DNA from: CAWIHK01 sp963835935
Lineage (GTDB): Bacteria > Bacteroidota > Ignavibacteria > UBA10030 > CAVZMI01
DNA: 64,000 nucleotides
Assembly (NCBI GenBank): GCA_963835935.1
Contig: CAWIHK010000001.1
Span: 372,001 to 436,000, forward strand
Reading direction: 5' to 3'
In this document: one piece after another, positions 35,594 to 45,048 of the stretch
How the letters are laid out: each line of letters begins with the position of its first letter
Numbering within the stretch: the first letter of the stretch is position 1
The notes under the pieces: generated by a model
What the model was told of the DNA's origin: nothing
Seen by the model: only the letters and a program-made list of their open reading frames with translations
Databases searched by the model: none
Position numbers and translations under genes: made by a program

Positions 35594-36154
35594 TCAAATC
35601 GACACTTTCACCCCTGCATTTACAAACTGCAAAGGAGGATCACCATTTACAACGTAAGAGTTAAATTTCAATTCCAATCCAAATGTCGATTTTTCAACCG
35701 CAAACTCGTAACCAAAACCAATTCCAAATCCAGTTCTTAGTACGCCTTGCCCACCGTTGAAGAACGTCAGGCCTATTGATGGAAAATCGATATCAATGTA
35801 TGGATTGTTTCTGGAAGATAGATGACACTCGACTCCGGATCCGACAGCAACAATCAGACTTGGGCTAGTATAAGTCGTCAATGTGTAAGAATATTCTCCA
35901 TAACCATATGTCTCGGTTTTTGTTTTGCCATCGAAATACTGGCATTCGATCCTCCCCAAGAAAGAAAATGAATTGCTCACGTACCATTTTGATACATCTC
36001 CGACAAAAACTCCCAGACTGTTCTGATCACTGAAATCCCCCAATGGCAGTGATAAGCCACAGTTAATGGAGGTCTTTTTTTCATAATCATTCTCGCCAGC
36101 ATAGGCGATTGAAATAAACATTGCACATAAGAGAAGAACCAATAACTTTTTCAT
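35594..36154 (-). CDS. Outer-membrane beta-barrel-like protein
   Basis: A 186-residue protein with a signal peptide (MKKLLVLLLCAMFISIAYAG). Alternating amphipathic strands rich in aromatic residues, such as SINCGLSLPLGDFSDQNSLG, FSFLGRIECQYFDGKTKTE, GFGIGFGYEFAVEKSTFGLE and a final FVNAGVKVSI, are typical of small eight-strand outer-membrane barrels. AGGAGG precedes the start. The function is unknown. Confidence 0.6.
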   Translation of the reverse strand: MKKLLVLLLCAMFISIAYAGENDYEKKTSINCGLSLPLGDFSDQNSLGVFVGDVSKWYVSNSFSFLGRIECQYFDGKTKTETYGYGEYSYTLTTYTSPSLIVAVGSGVECHLSSRNNPYIDIDFPSIGLTFFNGGQGVLRTGFGIGFGYEFAVEKSTFGLELKFNSYVVNGDPPLQFVNAGVKVSI

Positions 36155-36228
36155 TTTTTCCTCCTTTGTATCTAATTGTTTTTAGTAAAGAATTAAGAGA
36201 TTTATGATTGCCAAGAATAATTATTTTT

Positions 36229-36502
36229 TTATTGTATAATATTTTTTAGCAATACACCCATGCCACTCGCAAAAACCCTCTTTGTACTAACGGCTAATCC
36301 CTCCAAATTTACTGTCGTTCCCGATTCTTCTTTTATCCACGCATTTCCGTCGTTGGATCGTAATATAGATTGAACCGTTAGGAACACGTTTTATATTTAA
36401 AAGTGTATTGTCTGTATTAGATTGTAACCGATTCCATGTTGCACCTCCATCAGTTGTCTTTATTATTAAACCGCTATCGCCAACACCATAGACAACATTC
36501 AT
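36229..36502 (-). pseudogene. Truncated, frameshifted YCF48/BNR-repeat fragment
   Basis: Starts with VVYGVGDSGLIIKTTDGGAT, W, then NTLLNIKRVPNGSIYI. Near 36345 a frame change is needed to read on as DGNAWIKEESGTTVNLEGLA and FASGMGVLLKNIIQ to the stop at 36229-36231. GGxGxIxxTxDGGxTW repeats are typical of YCF48-like or BNR beta-propellers in T9SS cargo. The 5' end is missing and abuts the 3' end of the LPP20-like pseudogene, so a deletion has fused two remnants. Confidence 0.6.
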
Positions 36503-37720
36503 TTCACTATCCGATCAAGTACTGCAGGCAAGACTTCTCTTTTTATCTTATCCGCAACTTGATCGTATGCTTTGATAGCTGCGTCTTTAAAATTGGTGCT
36601 GATTCCCTTAGTATTGTCGTAAGACATTTTATAGATTTCATTTCCACTCAACAGATCAGTTACAGAGATTTGCGCGTCAACATATGTTGTGTGAAGTCCT
36701 TGATAGTTTCCTCCCTCGTGGCTGTCCGCCTTTATGACAATCAAAACGTTCGCTTTGGATACGTTGTCGACGAATGAAAAGCCTTGAGACGACAATGACT
36801 CCTTCAACACCGGCTCGATACGCGGCAGTGTCATAGGCGTGCCGAACAGACTCTCCTGAATCTCAAAATATACGGCAAGATTTGAGACGTTAAGAATAAA
36901 CCTGGTATTGGGAAGTGTGAAACCCTTCAGCAATATTTCAAAGATCGGATCAGAAATCTGTCCGACCTCGAATGAATGAATATCTAATTCAGCCTTTACT
37001 ATTTGGAGTTTGTCGGTTGCAGTCAATTTTGTAATACGCGACAAGGCAATACCCTTGGAATTTGTCTTGGTGGCTGTAATCAGTTCTCCTGAACCCTTGA
37101 TGAACGAATATCGGACGGGAAGGTGTGCAAGATTTTTTCCTGACAGAGTATTTGTCGCAACAACTTCCAGCGGCTGCCTGACTTGACCGCCAACCTGTGC
37201 ATCCACATTAGAAGGATCGGCCTTCAATTCAATCTTATTGAGAAGTGATTGAAAAGAAGTCATAAGATCATTCCCGAGGAATAACTGTTTCCCGCCGTAT
37301 CGCACTTCAAGAGGCTCAGTAACGTACTTTGCAACTGCGGAAAGCGATTGGAGATAGAATTGCATTGCCTCGGAGAAATCTCCTTTTGCTTCTGCTGTCT
37401 TGGCTTTCTAATACAAATCCAAAGCAAGTGATTCTGCATTTTGAAGTTTCTCGGCCCTTATCTTTTGATACAATTCGATGGAAAGCCTGCAATATACCCA
37501 ATATTGGCCGCCACCATCCCAAGTGTCTACGGTTTCCACCCCCTCTAATTCAGCTGAGGTCGAGGTACGTACCGTCGTCTGGTATTCACTGCTGAGCTTA
37601 CCGAATGTCTCAGACAGCTTGCTCATTTGCTCACCGCCAATGGTAACATTGATTTGCTGTGCAATATCGTTCAACGCCGACTCTTTTGCTCTCTGCATAT
37701 ATTCTTGTGGAGTTCCTGTC
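36499..37720 (-). pseudogene. LPP20-like lipoprotein-family gene interrupted by in-frame TAG
   Basis: The upstream part (TGTPQEYMQRAKESALNDIA, QQINVTIGGEQ) has the LPP20/flagellar-type signature A...AL.DIA.QI and ends LALDLY followed by TAG at 37408-37410. The same frame continues with KAKTAEAKGDFSEAMQFYLQ and runs to 36499 (VLDRIVK). The second part includes an Ig-like region (PLEVVATNTLSGKNLAHLPV) and a C-terminal domain (NYQGLHTTYVDAQISVTDLL). No start codon or signal peptide is readable before 37720. The gene is thus decayed at the 5' end and has a nonsense codon. Confidence 0.6.
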
Positions 37721-37853
37721 GTGCTTTTCTATGCAACGAGATGCAAAGGGATTTTTAAAGGAGCAATTCAGTGATGGATTACTATTCTTCCTCTTATAAA
37801 ATAGATTCTCGTTAAAAAATAACTTGACTTTTCTGAAACCTTTTCTTTTATTA

Positions 37854-37874
37854 GACCGTAAAACGATTTGAGTC
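37854..37874. promoter_or_regulatory. Operator-like site before tetR
   Basis: GACCGTAAAACGATTT then GAGTC, 21 bases, five bases before the tetR start. It matches the site at 38481-38501 in the pattern GACC-R-TAA-W-AC...GTC. A TTGACT (37824-37829) with TTATTA 18 bases later is a possible promoter directly upstream, so a bound repressor would cover the transcription start. Confidence 0.6.
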
Positions 37875-37878
37875 GAAT

Positions 37879-38460
37879 GTGCCGGAACTAAATAAAGACG
37901 ATATTGTTAGAGCAGAAATTTTAAAAGCTGCCGAACGTGTGTTCCAAAAATGGGGAAGCAATAAAACCACGATGGAAGATATTGCCCGCGAAGCAGGTAA
38001 AGGAAAAAGTACACTTTATTACTATTATCAGAGTAAAGAAGAAATATTTGATGCCGTAGTAATTGTTGAATTTGAAAAGATCCTTCAAAGGGCAAAAGAA
38101 TTAGCGCAAGAAACTGGAACAGCAAAAGAAAGGCTGATCAAATATATCGTTGAATCAATCAATGAAATGAAAAGCAGGATCAGCACATATACAATTATCC
38201 GGGAAGAAATTAAACGAAATCAAAAATTTATTAAAAAACTGCGGGATATATTTCAGGCAAGAGAAGAAAAATATATCCATGAAATATTGAAATATGGTAT
38301 GGAAAATAAGGAGTTTACATTTATTAATAAAAATGAAGTAACGATCGCTGCAAAAACAATCACGGGAATGATACACGCACTTGAGCTTTATTTATTTTTC
38401 GAAAATGACGATACCGCTCAGATTGATATTGCTGCCCGCTTTATCGTAAACGGGGTTTAA
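37879..38460 (+). CDS. TetR/AcrR-family transcriptional regulator
   Basis: A 193-residue regulator using a GTG start (VPELNKDDIVRAEIL); the ATG two bases earlier is in another frame. The HTH is typical: ILKAAERVFQKWGSNKTTME, DIAREAGKGKSTLYYYYQSK, EEIFDAVV. The C-terminal domain is a ligand-binding helical bundle. It is encoded ahead of an RND efflux operon on the same strand, with an operator-like repeat before itself and another before the pump genes. It probably represses both. The inducer is unknown. Confidence 0.9.
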   Translation: MPELNKDDIVRAEILKAAERVFQKWGSNKTTMEDIAREAGKGKSTLYYYYQSKEEIFDAVVIVEFEKILQRAKELAQETGTAKERLIKYIVESINEMKSRISTYTIIREEIKRNQKFIKKLRDIFQAREEKYIHEILKYGMENKEFTFINKNEVTIAAKTITGMIHALELYLFFENDDTAQIDIAARFIVNGV

Positions 38461-38480
38461 AATTTTTTTATCAATAATTC

Positions 38481-38501
38481 GACCATAATACAGTATTGGT
38501 C
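38481..38501. promoter_or_regulatory. Operator-like palindrome before the RND efflux operon
   Basis: GACCA and TGGTC are perfect inverted arms around 11 bases (GACCATAATACAGTATT, GGTC), placed between tetR and the membrane fusion gene, 22 bases before its start. It resembles the site in front of tetR. Confidence 0.65.
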
Positions 38502-38523
38502 TAATAATCCAAAGGACTAAATT

Positions 38524-39561
38524 ATGAAAAATAAAAAGAATCTACTTGTCATCTTCTTTATTGGAATCGCATTTTCAGTGTGGGGTTGTTCCAGTAATTC
38601 AGGTAATCAAAATAATACTGCAATTAATGTACAGATCGAAAAAGTAAGGCCTGTCGACGGAAATCAGGAGCTTGTATATAGCGGCACCATAGAAGAATCC
38701 GAAACGGTTCTGCTTAATTTTTCTTCGTTGGGAACTGTATCGAAAGTATATGTGTCTGAAGGAGCGTTTGTGAAGAAGGGGCAATTGCTCGCAACGCTGG
38801 ATAGTACAACTTATCAAAACACATATGCGATGATGGAAGCGGCCGAACAACAGGCAGAAGATGCCTACAAACGTTTAACACCGATGCATAAAAATGGCAA
38901 CCTGCCGGATGTAAAATATGTAGAAGTAGAAACCGGTTTGCAGAAAGCAAAGGCAGCGACAGCAATCGCAAAAAAGAATTTAGATGATTGCAATCTCTAT
39001 GCAACAACTGATGGCTATATCGGCAAGCGATCAATCGAACCCGGAATGACAGCTATGCCTAACCTCGTCTCAATTACAATTGTGAAAATTAACAAAGTGT
39101 TTGCTCGTGTATCGGTTTCAGAAAACGAAATTGCTCTGATTCAGAAAGGACAAAAAGCAAGCATAACAGTTGGCGCCTTAGGATCTGCGCACTATGAAGG
39201 TGCGGTGGAAGAAATCGGTGTGGTTGCAGACCCAATCGCGCATACCTATAAGATAAAGATTGGAATAACAAACAATGATTTGTCAATAAAACCGGGAATG
39301 ATCTGTACTGCAACTATTGAGAGCCCGAGTGCGATTCATGGCGTGGTTGTTCCGAGCAGAGCCGTTATGATAGATGAATCGGGAAAGAATTTTGTATATG
39401 TTGTTTCAACACAGAACAAAGCGCAGCGAAAATATCTTGTAACCGGTTTGTTGCTGAACAATGGTATTGAAGTGCTGGAAGGATTGCAAATAAATGATGG
39501 AGTCGTCGTTTCCGGTCAGCATAAACTCGTAGATAATGCCTCCGTGCAAATTGTGAATTAA
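38524..39561 (+). CDS. RND efflux periplasmic adaptor (membrane fusion protein, HlyD/AcrA family)
   Basis: A 345-residue lipoprotein (FSVWGCSSNSGN lipobox, Cys22). The biotinyl-lipoyl half-motifs (GTVSKVYVSEGAFVKKGQLL and LYATTDGYIGKRSIEPG) flank a short coiled-coil hairpin. Beta-barrel and membrane-proximal domains follow (PGMICTATIESPSAIHGVVV, GLQINDGVVVSGQHKLVDN). It connects the inner-membrane pump with the outer-membrane channel. It is 17 bases before the pump gene. Confidence 0.9.
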   Translation: MKNKKNLLVIFFIGIAFSVWGCSSNSGNQNNTAINVQIEKVRPVDGNQELVYSGTIEESETVLLNFSSLGTVSKVYVSEGAFVKKGQLLATLDSTTYQNTYAMMEAAEQQAEDAYKRLTPMHKNGNLPDVKYVEVETGLQKAKAATAIAKKNLDDCNLYATTDGYIGKRSIEPGMTAMPNLVSITIVKINKVFARVSVSENEIALIQKGQKASITVGALGSAHYEGAVEEIGVVADPIAHTYKIKIGITNNDLSIKPGMICTATIESPSAIHGVVVPSRAVMIDESGKNFVYVVSTQNKAQRKYLVTGLLLNNGIEVLEGLQINDGVVVSGQHKLVDNASVQIVN

Positions 39562-39578
39562 TAGCGAAGGATGGTCAC

Positions 39579-42500
39579 ATGAGTATCACAAAGAAATTTA
39601 CATTACTCGAAATGCTTCTACGATACAAACAAGTGATATATATCTTTACCGTTATTTCTATTCTTGTGGGAGTAGTGGCTCTTTTCCTGATGCCACGCGA
39701 TGAATATCCAACATTTACAATAAGAACAGGAATTGTTGTTGGTTTATTTCCGGGAGCTTCTTCTCAACAAGTAGAAGAACAATTGACAATAAAAGTAGAA
39801 AATTACTTGTTCCAATATAAGTCGGTTGATCGTGCCAAGACGTATTCCGTCTCCAAAGAAAATTTTATGATTATCTATGTTGAGGTTTCAGAAAAAGAAA
39901 AAGATGTGGATGGGTTTTGGGTAAAACTCCGTCACGGTTTGAATGAATTGAAAGGAGAACTGCCTTCGGGTGTAGTTTCCTTGACAGCGGATAACGATTT
40001 CGGCAGTACTTCTGCATTGTTGCTTGCCATTCAGTCCGAAACAAAAACATATAAAGAACTTGAAGAATATATTAAATCATTTGAAGATGATGTTCGAAAA
40101 GTTCCGTCAGTTTCAAAAGTTAAGCATTATGGTTTGCAGAAAGAACAGATCAGTGTTTATATGGATGATGCCAAGCTTGCGAATTATGGCATAAAACCTA
40201 TACAAGTTTTTACTTCTCTTAAACCTCAAAGTACAATAAATTATACAGGGGAGATAGATGATGGTAAATATATTCATCCAATTCATATTTCCTCAAACTT
40301 GAAAACTGAGCATGATGTGGCCAATCAAATTATTTATTCCGATCCACTCGGCAATGTTGTACGCGTCAAAGATATTGCCAAAGTGGTACGCGAATACGAA
40401 GATATGGATTCCTACATCCGGGTTAACGGAAAAAAGTGTTTGCTTGTCTCGCTCGAAATGAAATCGGGAGAAAATGTTGTCCACTTTGGTACTGCAGTAC
40501 AAAAGGCCATTGATAAATTTTCTGCTGCGCTTCCGCTTGATGTAAAAATAATCACTATCTCCAATATCCCCGATGCGGTGTCGAAAGCCATTGCAAACTT
40601 CCTAAAAGAATTTGCCAGTGCAATGATAGCGGTAATATTGGTTACTATCCTCCTTCTTCCGATGAGAATTGCGCGCATTGCGGCAATGGCAATTCCAACT
40701 TCTATTCTCACGGCTATTGGAATAATGTGGGCAAGCGGAATGGATTTACAAACCGTTTCGCTTGCGGGTTTGATTATTGTTCTTGGAATCACTGTTGACG
40801 ACGCTATTGTTATAGTCGATAATTATATTGACAAGTTAGATCAGGGTATGTCCCCATTTGATGCAGGAACAAAAAGCGTAACCCAACTCTTTAGTTCCGT
40901 ACTTTCCGCCACGCTTACTATTATAGCGTGTTTTCTGCCATTGCCGCTATTCATGAGTGGTACTGGCGGCGAATTCATCCGGTCGCTTCCGATGACCATT
41001 ACCTATGCACTTCTTATATCATTGCTGCTTTCGGTTTCTGTCATACCACTATTAAGTTATTCATTCATTAAAACCGGAATCAAAAATATCTCATCAAGAA
41101 AAAGTAAGACGACATTTCTCGATAGACTTCAGAATTTTTATAATGGCCTTCTCGAGAACGCATTCAAAAGGAAGAAACTGGTCGTTCTTATAGGTGGTCT
41201 TTCGTTCATAATAGGAATCATACTGCTTTTAATTACTCCACAGCAGTCATTCCCACAAATAGAAAGAAACCAGTTCGCGGTAGAAGTATTTCTTCCCGTC
41301 GGAAGTTCTCTCCAACAGACAGATTCGGTTATGACAGATCTTGAAGAAAGACTTCAGAAAGATCCGCGCGTGAAAGTTGTCACGTCATTCATTGGAACAA
41401 GCTCGCCCCGTTTTCATGCTCTCTACGCGCCTAACTTTCCGGCAAAAAATTACGGGCAGTTGGTTGTGCTTACGGAATCGAACAAAGCCACTAATGAAAT
41501 TCTCGACGAGTATAGCAAAAAATTGGAAGGCAAATATCCTCTCGCCAATATTAAATGGAAGCAATTAGCATTTGAAATATTTAAAGCTCCAATCGAAATC
41601 CGTATTTCGGGCGATAGCATCCAGACGATCAAACGGGTAGCAAACCGTGTCACTGATATTGTACGGCAGTTCAAGGATGTTGAGTTTATACGCACCGATT
41701 ATGAACAGCCTCTGCAATTCGCTGATCTTGTTGTAAAGAAAAATGAAGCGGCGCGTCTTGGTTATTCGAATTCGCTTCTCGCTTATTCGTTGATGGTCGG
41801 AACCAGAGGATTCCCGATCTCAACCGTTTGGGAAGGAGATTATCCAGTTGAAGTAAAGTTGAAAATTAATAAAAAAACGAAATCCAGTCCAAGCGATATC
41901 ATGAATCAATATGTAACTTCTCCATTCATATTTTCATCTGTTCCGGTTCGTCAGCTGGCAACGATACAGCCAGGTTGGACAGAAGGAGAAATTGTGAGGC
42001 GTAACGGAATACGAACAATAACTGTTCTAGTGGAAATAGAAAGAGGAATTTACCCGACGACATTATTTGGTAAAATCAAACCGCTTGTTGATAAGATGGA
42101 TTTGGCTCCGGGTGTTTCTATCGAATACGGCGGCGATTATCAAATGACTAATGAGAATATTACACCGTTTTACTATTCACTTGTAGTAAGTATCATCATC
42201 ATATTCCTTATCCTGATGTTCCAGTTCAAAAATATAAAAACATCGCTTCTTATCATGGTAACACTTCCATTAAGTGTTTTTGGTGCCGCGTTCGGAGTGT
42301 TTGTAACAGGATATCCATTTGGAACAACAGCTTTTATTGGATTGATCGGTTTATTTGGAATCGTTGTCCGTAATGGAGTAATATTTATTTCGTATGCAGA
42401 AGAACTTCGTCACGAGCATGGACATTCATTGGAAGAGGCGGCGATTTCCGCAGGCAAGAGAAGAATGCGTCCGATATTTCTTACATCAGCTGCGGCATCA

Positions 42501-42674
42501 GTAGGAGTCATACCGATGATTGCCAGCCGTTCTTCCCTGTGGGGTCCGCTTGGAACGGTTATTTGTTTTGGATTGATATTTGCGTTGGTGCTGTCCTTGT
42601 TGGTTTTACCTGTGCTCTATTATCTTTTCCATCGAACAGATTTTGAAAAAGTTGGAGGAAGTGAAATACTATGA
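39579..42674 (+). CDS. RND-type efflux pump permease (AcrB-like)
   Basis: A 1031-residue inner-membrane proton-driven pump, the usual length. The first membrane helix follows the N-terminus (VIYIFTVISILVGVVALFLM). The family features PRDEYPTF, the paired Asp of the proton relay in VLGITVDDAIVIVDNYIDKL, two large porter loops, and a TM10 region GLFGIVVRNGVIFISYAEEL with Arg in place of the classic Lys are visible. It overlaps the TolC gene by 4 bases (ATGA). The substrate cannot be told from sequence. Confidence 0.92.
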   Translation: MSITKKFTLLEMLLRYKQVIYIFTVISILVGVVALFLMPRDEYPTFTIRTGIVVGLFPGASSQQVEEQLTIKVENYLFQYKSVDRAKTYSVSKENFMIIYVEVSEKEKDVDGFWVKLRHGLNELKGELPSGVVSLTADNDFGSTSALLLAIQSETKTYKELEEYIKSFEDDVRKVPSVSKVKHYGLQKEQISVYMDDAKLANYGIKPIQVFTSLKPQSTINYTGEIDDGKYIHPIHISSNLKTEHDVANQIIYSDPLGNVVRVKDIAKVVREYEDMDSYIRVNGKKCLLVSLEMKSGENVVHFGTAVQKAIDKFSAALPLDVKIITISNIPDAVSKAIANFLKEFASAMIAVILVTILLLPMRIARIAAMAIPTSILTAIGIMWASGMDLQTVSLAGLIIVLGITVDDAIVIVDNYIDKLDQGMSPFDAGTKSVTQLFSSVLSATLTIIACFLPLPLFMSGTGGEFIRSLPMTITYALLISLLLSVSVIPLLSYSFIKTGIKNISSRKSKTTFLDRLQNFYNGLLENAFKRKKLVVLIGGLSFIIGIILLLITPQQSFPQIERNQFAVEVFLPVGSSLQQTDSVMTDLEERLQKDPRVKVVTSFIGTSSPRFHALYAPNFPAKNYGQLVVLTESNKATNEILDEYSKKLEGKYPLANIKWKQLAFEIFKAPIEIRISGDSIQTIKRVANRVTDIVRQFKDVEFIRTDYEQPLQFADLVVKKNEAARLGYSNSLLAYSLMVGTRGFPISTVWEGDYPVEVKLKINKKTKSSPSDIMNQYVTSPFIFSSVPVRQLATIQPGWTEGEIVRRNGIRTITVLVEIERGIYPTTLFGKIKPLVDKMDLAPGVSIEYGGDYQMTNENITPFYYSLVVSIIIIFLILMFQFKNIKTSLLIMVTLPLSVFGAAFGVFVTGYPFGTTAFIGLIGLFGIVVRNGVIFISYAEELRHEHGHSLEEAAISAGKRRMRPIFLTSAAASVGVIPMIASRSSLWGPLGTVICFGLIFALVLSLLVLPVLYYLFHRTDFEKVGGSEIL

Positions 42675-44011
42675 AAAAATATAATATCATCTGTCTGATC
42701 TGGATTTGCGCGTTTCCTGTTTTTGCGCAACGAGCGTTGACATTGGACGAAAGCAAACAGCTTGCACTGCAGAACAATACCAAGATAAAAAATGGTGCGT
42801 TGGAAATGAAAGCATCACGGCAAACGCGAATAGCAGCATTCACAAAATACTTTCCATCAATCAGCGCCAGCGGTGCGATGTTTGAAGCGCAAAAAGACAT
42901 GATGGAAATATCTACGCCCGGAGGCAATCTGCCTGTTTATGATGGCAACTTAGCGAATCTTAGGACTGCAACGCAATTTGCGTATATGCCTGCATCGACA
43001 ATGGGAATGCTGAAATCCGGGACGTTTGGAATACTGACCGTCGTGCAGCCGATCTTCGCAGGCGGCAGAATCTGGAATGGAAACAGATTGGCAGGGCTTG
43101 GCGAAGATGTGAGTGAATATAAAAATCGCCTCTCTCAAAATGAAGTATTATTGAAAACGGAAGAACAATATTGGCTTGTGGTATCATTGAATGAGAAATT
43201 TAAGACCATCCAACGGTACGAGGAGTTGTTGAACAGTCTACTCTCGCAAGTAGAAGATGCCTACAAATCCGGCATCGTGATGAAAAACGATTTGCTTAAA
43301 GTAAAATTGAAGCGAAGTGAGGTTCTTCTCAATAAGTCGAAATTGGAAAACGGACGAAAACTCGCAACTATGGCTTTTTGTCAGCATATCGGAATACCGT
43401 ACGATTCAACGTTGACGCTCATCGATTCCTTGGCGGTTGACGGTTCTCCGCAATTGATTTATGTGGAAAATGCCGAAGCGCTAAAAAACAGATCGGAGTA
43501 TTATTTGTTGCAAGCATCTGTGCGAGCAGAAGAATTGCAGAGCTATATGAAGCTTGGCGAATATCTTCCACAGGCTGGTATCGGTGTAGGCGGATTGTAT
43601 ATGAAGCTGGATGAGAACAAAGATAGAACGTTCGGCATGGCGTTCGGAACTGTATCCATTCCAATATCCGGCTGGTGGGAAGCTTCATATACATTACAGG
43701 AACGAAGCATCAAAGAAAATATTGCGCAAAATAATTTAAAGGACAATTCCGAATTACTGATGCTCCAAATGCAAAAAGCGTGGCAGGATTTCTCCGATGC
43801 ATATAAACAAGTTCTATTAAGCGAAGAATCAAAAGCACAAGCCGAAGAAAACTTAAAAATAAATGATGACAGCTATAAAAACGGATTGATCGCTATATCT
43901 GATTTGCTCGAAGCTCAAGCACTATTACAGCAAATACAGGATCAATTAACAGACGCTAAGACTAATTATGCAACAAAGAAAACATTCTATTTACAGGTTA
44001 CCGGGCGATAA
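42671..44011 (+). CDS. TolC-family outer-membrane efflux channel
   Basis: A 446-residue protein with signal peptide (MKKYNIICLIWICAFPVFAQ) and two OEP-type repeats: LTLDESKQLALQNNTKIKNG and later a second set ending in the classic NGLIAISDLLEAQALLQQIQ. Long heptad-rich coiled-coil segments make the periplasmic tunnel. It completes the three-part efflux system encoded by the operon, and overlaps the pump stop codon. Confidence 0.9.
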   Translation: MKKYNIICLIWICAFPVFAQRALTLDESKQLALQNNTKIKNGALEMKASRQTRIAAFTKYFPSISASGAMFEAQKDMMEISTPGGNLPVYDGNLANLRTATQFAYMPASTMGMLKSGTFGILTVVQPIFAGGRIWNGNRLAGLGEDVSEYKNRLSQNEVLLKTEEQYWLVVSLNEKFKTIQRYEELLNSLLSQVEDAYKSGIVMKNDLLKVKLKRSEVLLNKSKLENGRKLATMAFCQHIGIPYDSTLTLIDSLAVDGSPQLIYVENAEALKNRSEYYLLQASVRAEELQSYMKLGEYLPQAGIGVGGLYMKLDENKDRTFGMAFGTVSIPISGWWEASYTLQERSIKENIAQNNLKDNSELLMLQMQKAWQDFSDAYKQVLLSEESKAQAEENLKINDDSYKNGLIAISDLLEAQALLQQIQDQLTDAKTNYATKKTFYLQVTGR

Positions 44012-44230
44012 AAACCTCGATTCATCTGTAAATGTTAAAATTATCCTTTTGAATAATACATGAATCAACATATAGTTTCGTGATTAACTTGGCGTTTTTT
44101 GATAGATCGCTATTTGCCTATCGTGTTTTGTATTTGTTCCGGTTTTACTGTTAATATTTTTTATAATTACATCCCGAAAAGTTTATTTATTGAATAACAA
44201 GTCTTCTTCAAAAAGCATGTCACTTGTCGA

Positions 44231-45037
44231 TCATAATCCCATTTCGTTATCAAGCTCGGTGCTGAATTCGCTGAATGGGACCCAGGCACTCTTCTCGGTA
44301 GCAATAACCGTGCTGTACGGATGGAGCATGCCGTAGTTCGAGCATTTGATCGAATACCAGTCAATATCATGATTATGAGCAAATTCATTCCTAATTTCAT
44401 CTATCATAACAACACTGGATTTTTGTTCTGAGTGTAATTTCTGTATGATAAAATCTTGATCTTCCGGAGTCAAGAAGGAGTACACCGGTGCCAACGCATG
44501 TTTGTCTACTATCTCAACCAGATCTTCGGGAAATATTTCCTTTGCGGATTCCACTTCGACACTGACGATGGTTAATTGTGCGAATAATCGATTGACGGCA
44601 AGAGCCGGCGATTGCGGATAAGTCGTCATAACCGGTATCTCGATTTTAAATATTATTTTTGGTTCCAGAATCGAGGATGCTTTTGCAGAATAGGAGCAAT
44701 TGTATTTTACAAGGCATTTCTCTTTTGAGACTGGTGTGATTTTTTCCACGAAAAACGGATAATCGAAATCTATTTTTATAGGAGCATCGTTGAATTCCTT
44801 TACATAATCCACAATATTCTTTTTTAATGTTTTCGTTCCGATAACATCCCGATGCCTGTGCACCATTTGGATAAATTTATCGATCCACACCGCTTCAAAT
44901 TCATGCATGATGTGTGCGTTTATTGAAATATTTGCAATGGTCGGTTGTCCTTCCGGTTTTGTTTTGGAGGAAACCTTCATAGGGAATGGCAAATTCTTCA
45001 TTCCTACATCAACGAGAAATCTCTTTTCGTTTTTCAT
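44231..45037 (-). CDS. FolE2-like (GTP cyclohydrolase IB family) protein lacking catalytic cysteine
   Basis: About 268 residues from the ATG at 45037 (AGGAGAT upstream). The fold family is FolE2/MptA (COG1469): DVGMKNLPFPMKVSS, IANISINAHIMHEFEAVWID, RHRDVIGTKTLKKNIVDYVK, ALAPVYSFLTPEDQDFIIQK. The active-site CPCSK block is replaced by MTTYPQSPALA, and the late IHNH histidine block by GMLHPYSTVI. Catalytic Cys and metal ligands are therefore absent, and normal GTP cyclohydrolase activity is unlikely. Last gene of the response-regulator/acetate-kinase operon. Its role is unknown. Confidence 0.7.
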   Translation of the reverse strand: MKNEKRFLVDVGMKNLPFPMKVSSKTKPEGQPTIANISINAHIMHEFEAVWIDKFIQMVHRHRDVIGTKTLKKNIVDYVKEFNDAPIKIDFDYPFFVEKITPVSKEKCLVKYNCSYSAKASSILEPKIIFKIEIPVMTTYPQSPALAVNRLFAQLTIVSVEVESAKEIFPEDLVEIVDKHALAPVYSFLTPEDQDFIIQKLHSEQKSSVVMIDEIRNEFAHNHDIDWYSIKCSNYGMLHPYSTVIATEKSAWVPFSEFSTELDNEMGL

Positions 45038-45048
45038 TTTTGTATCTC

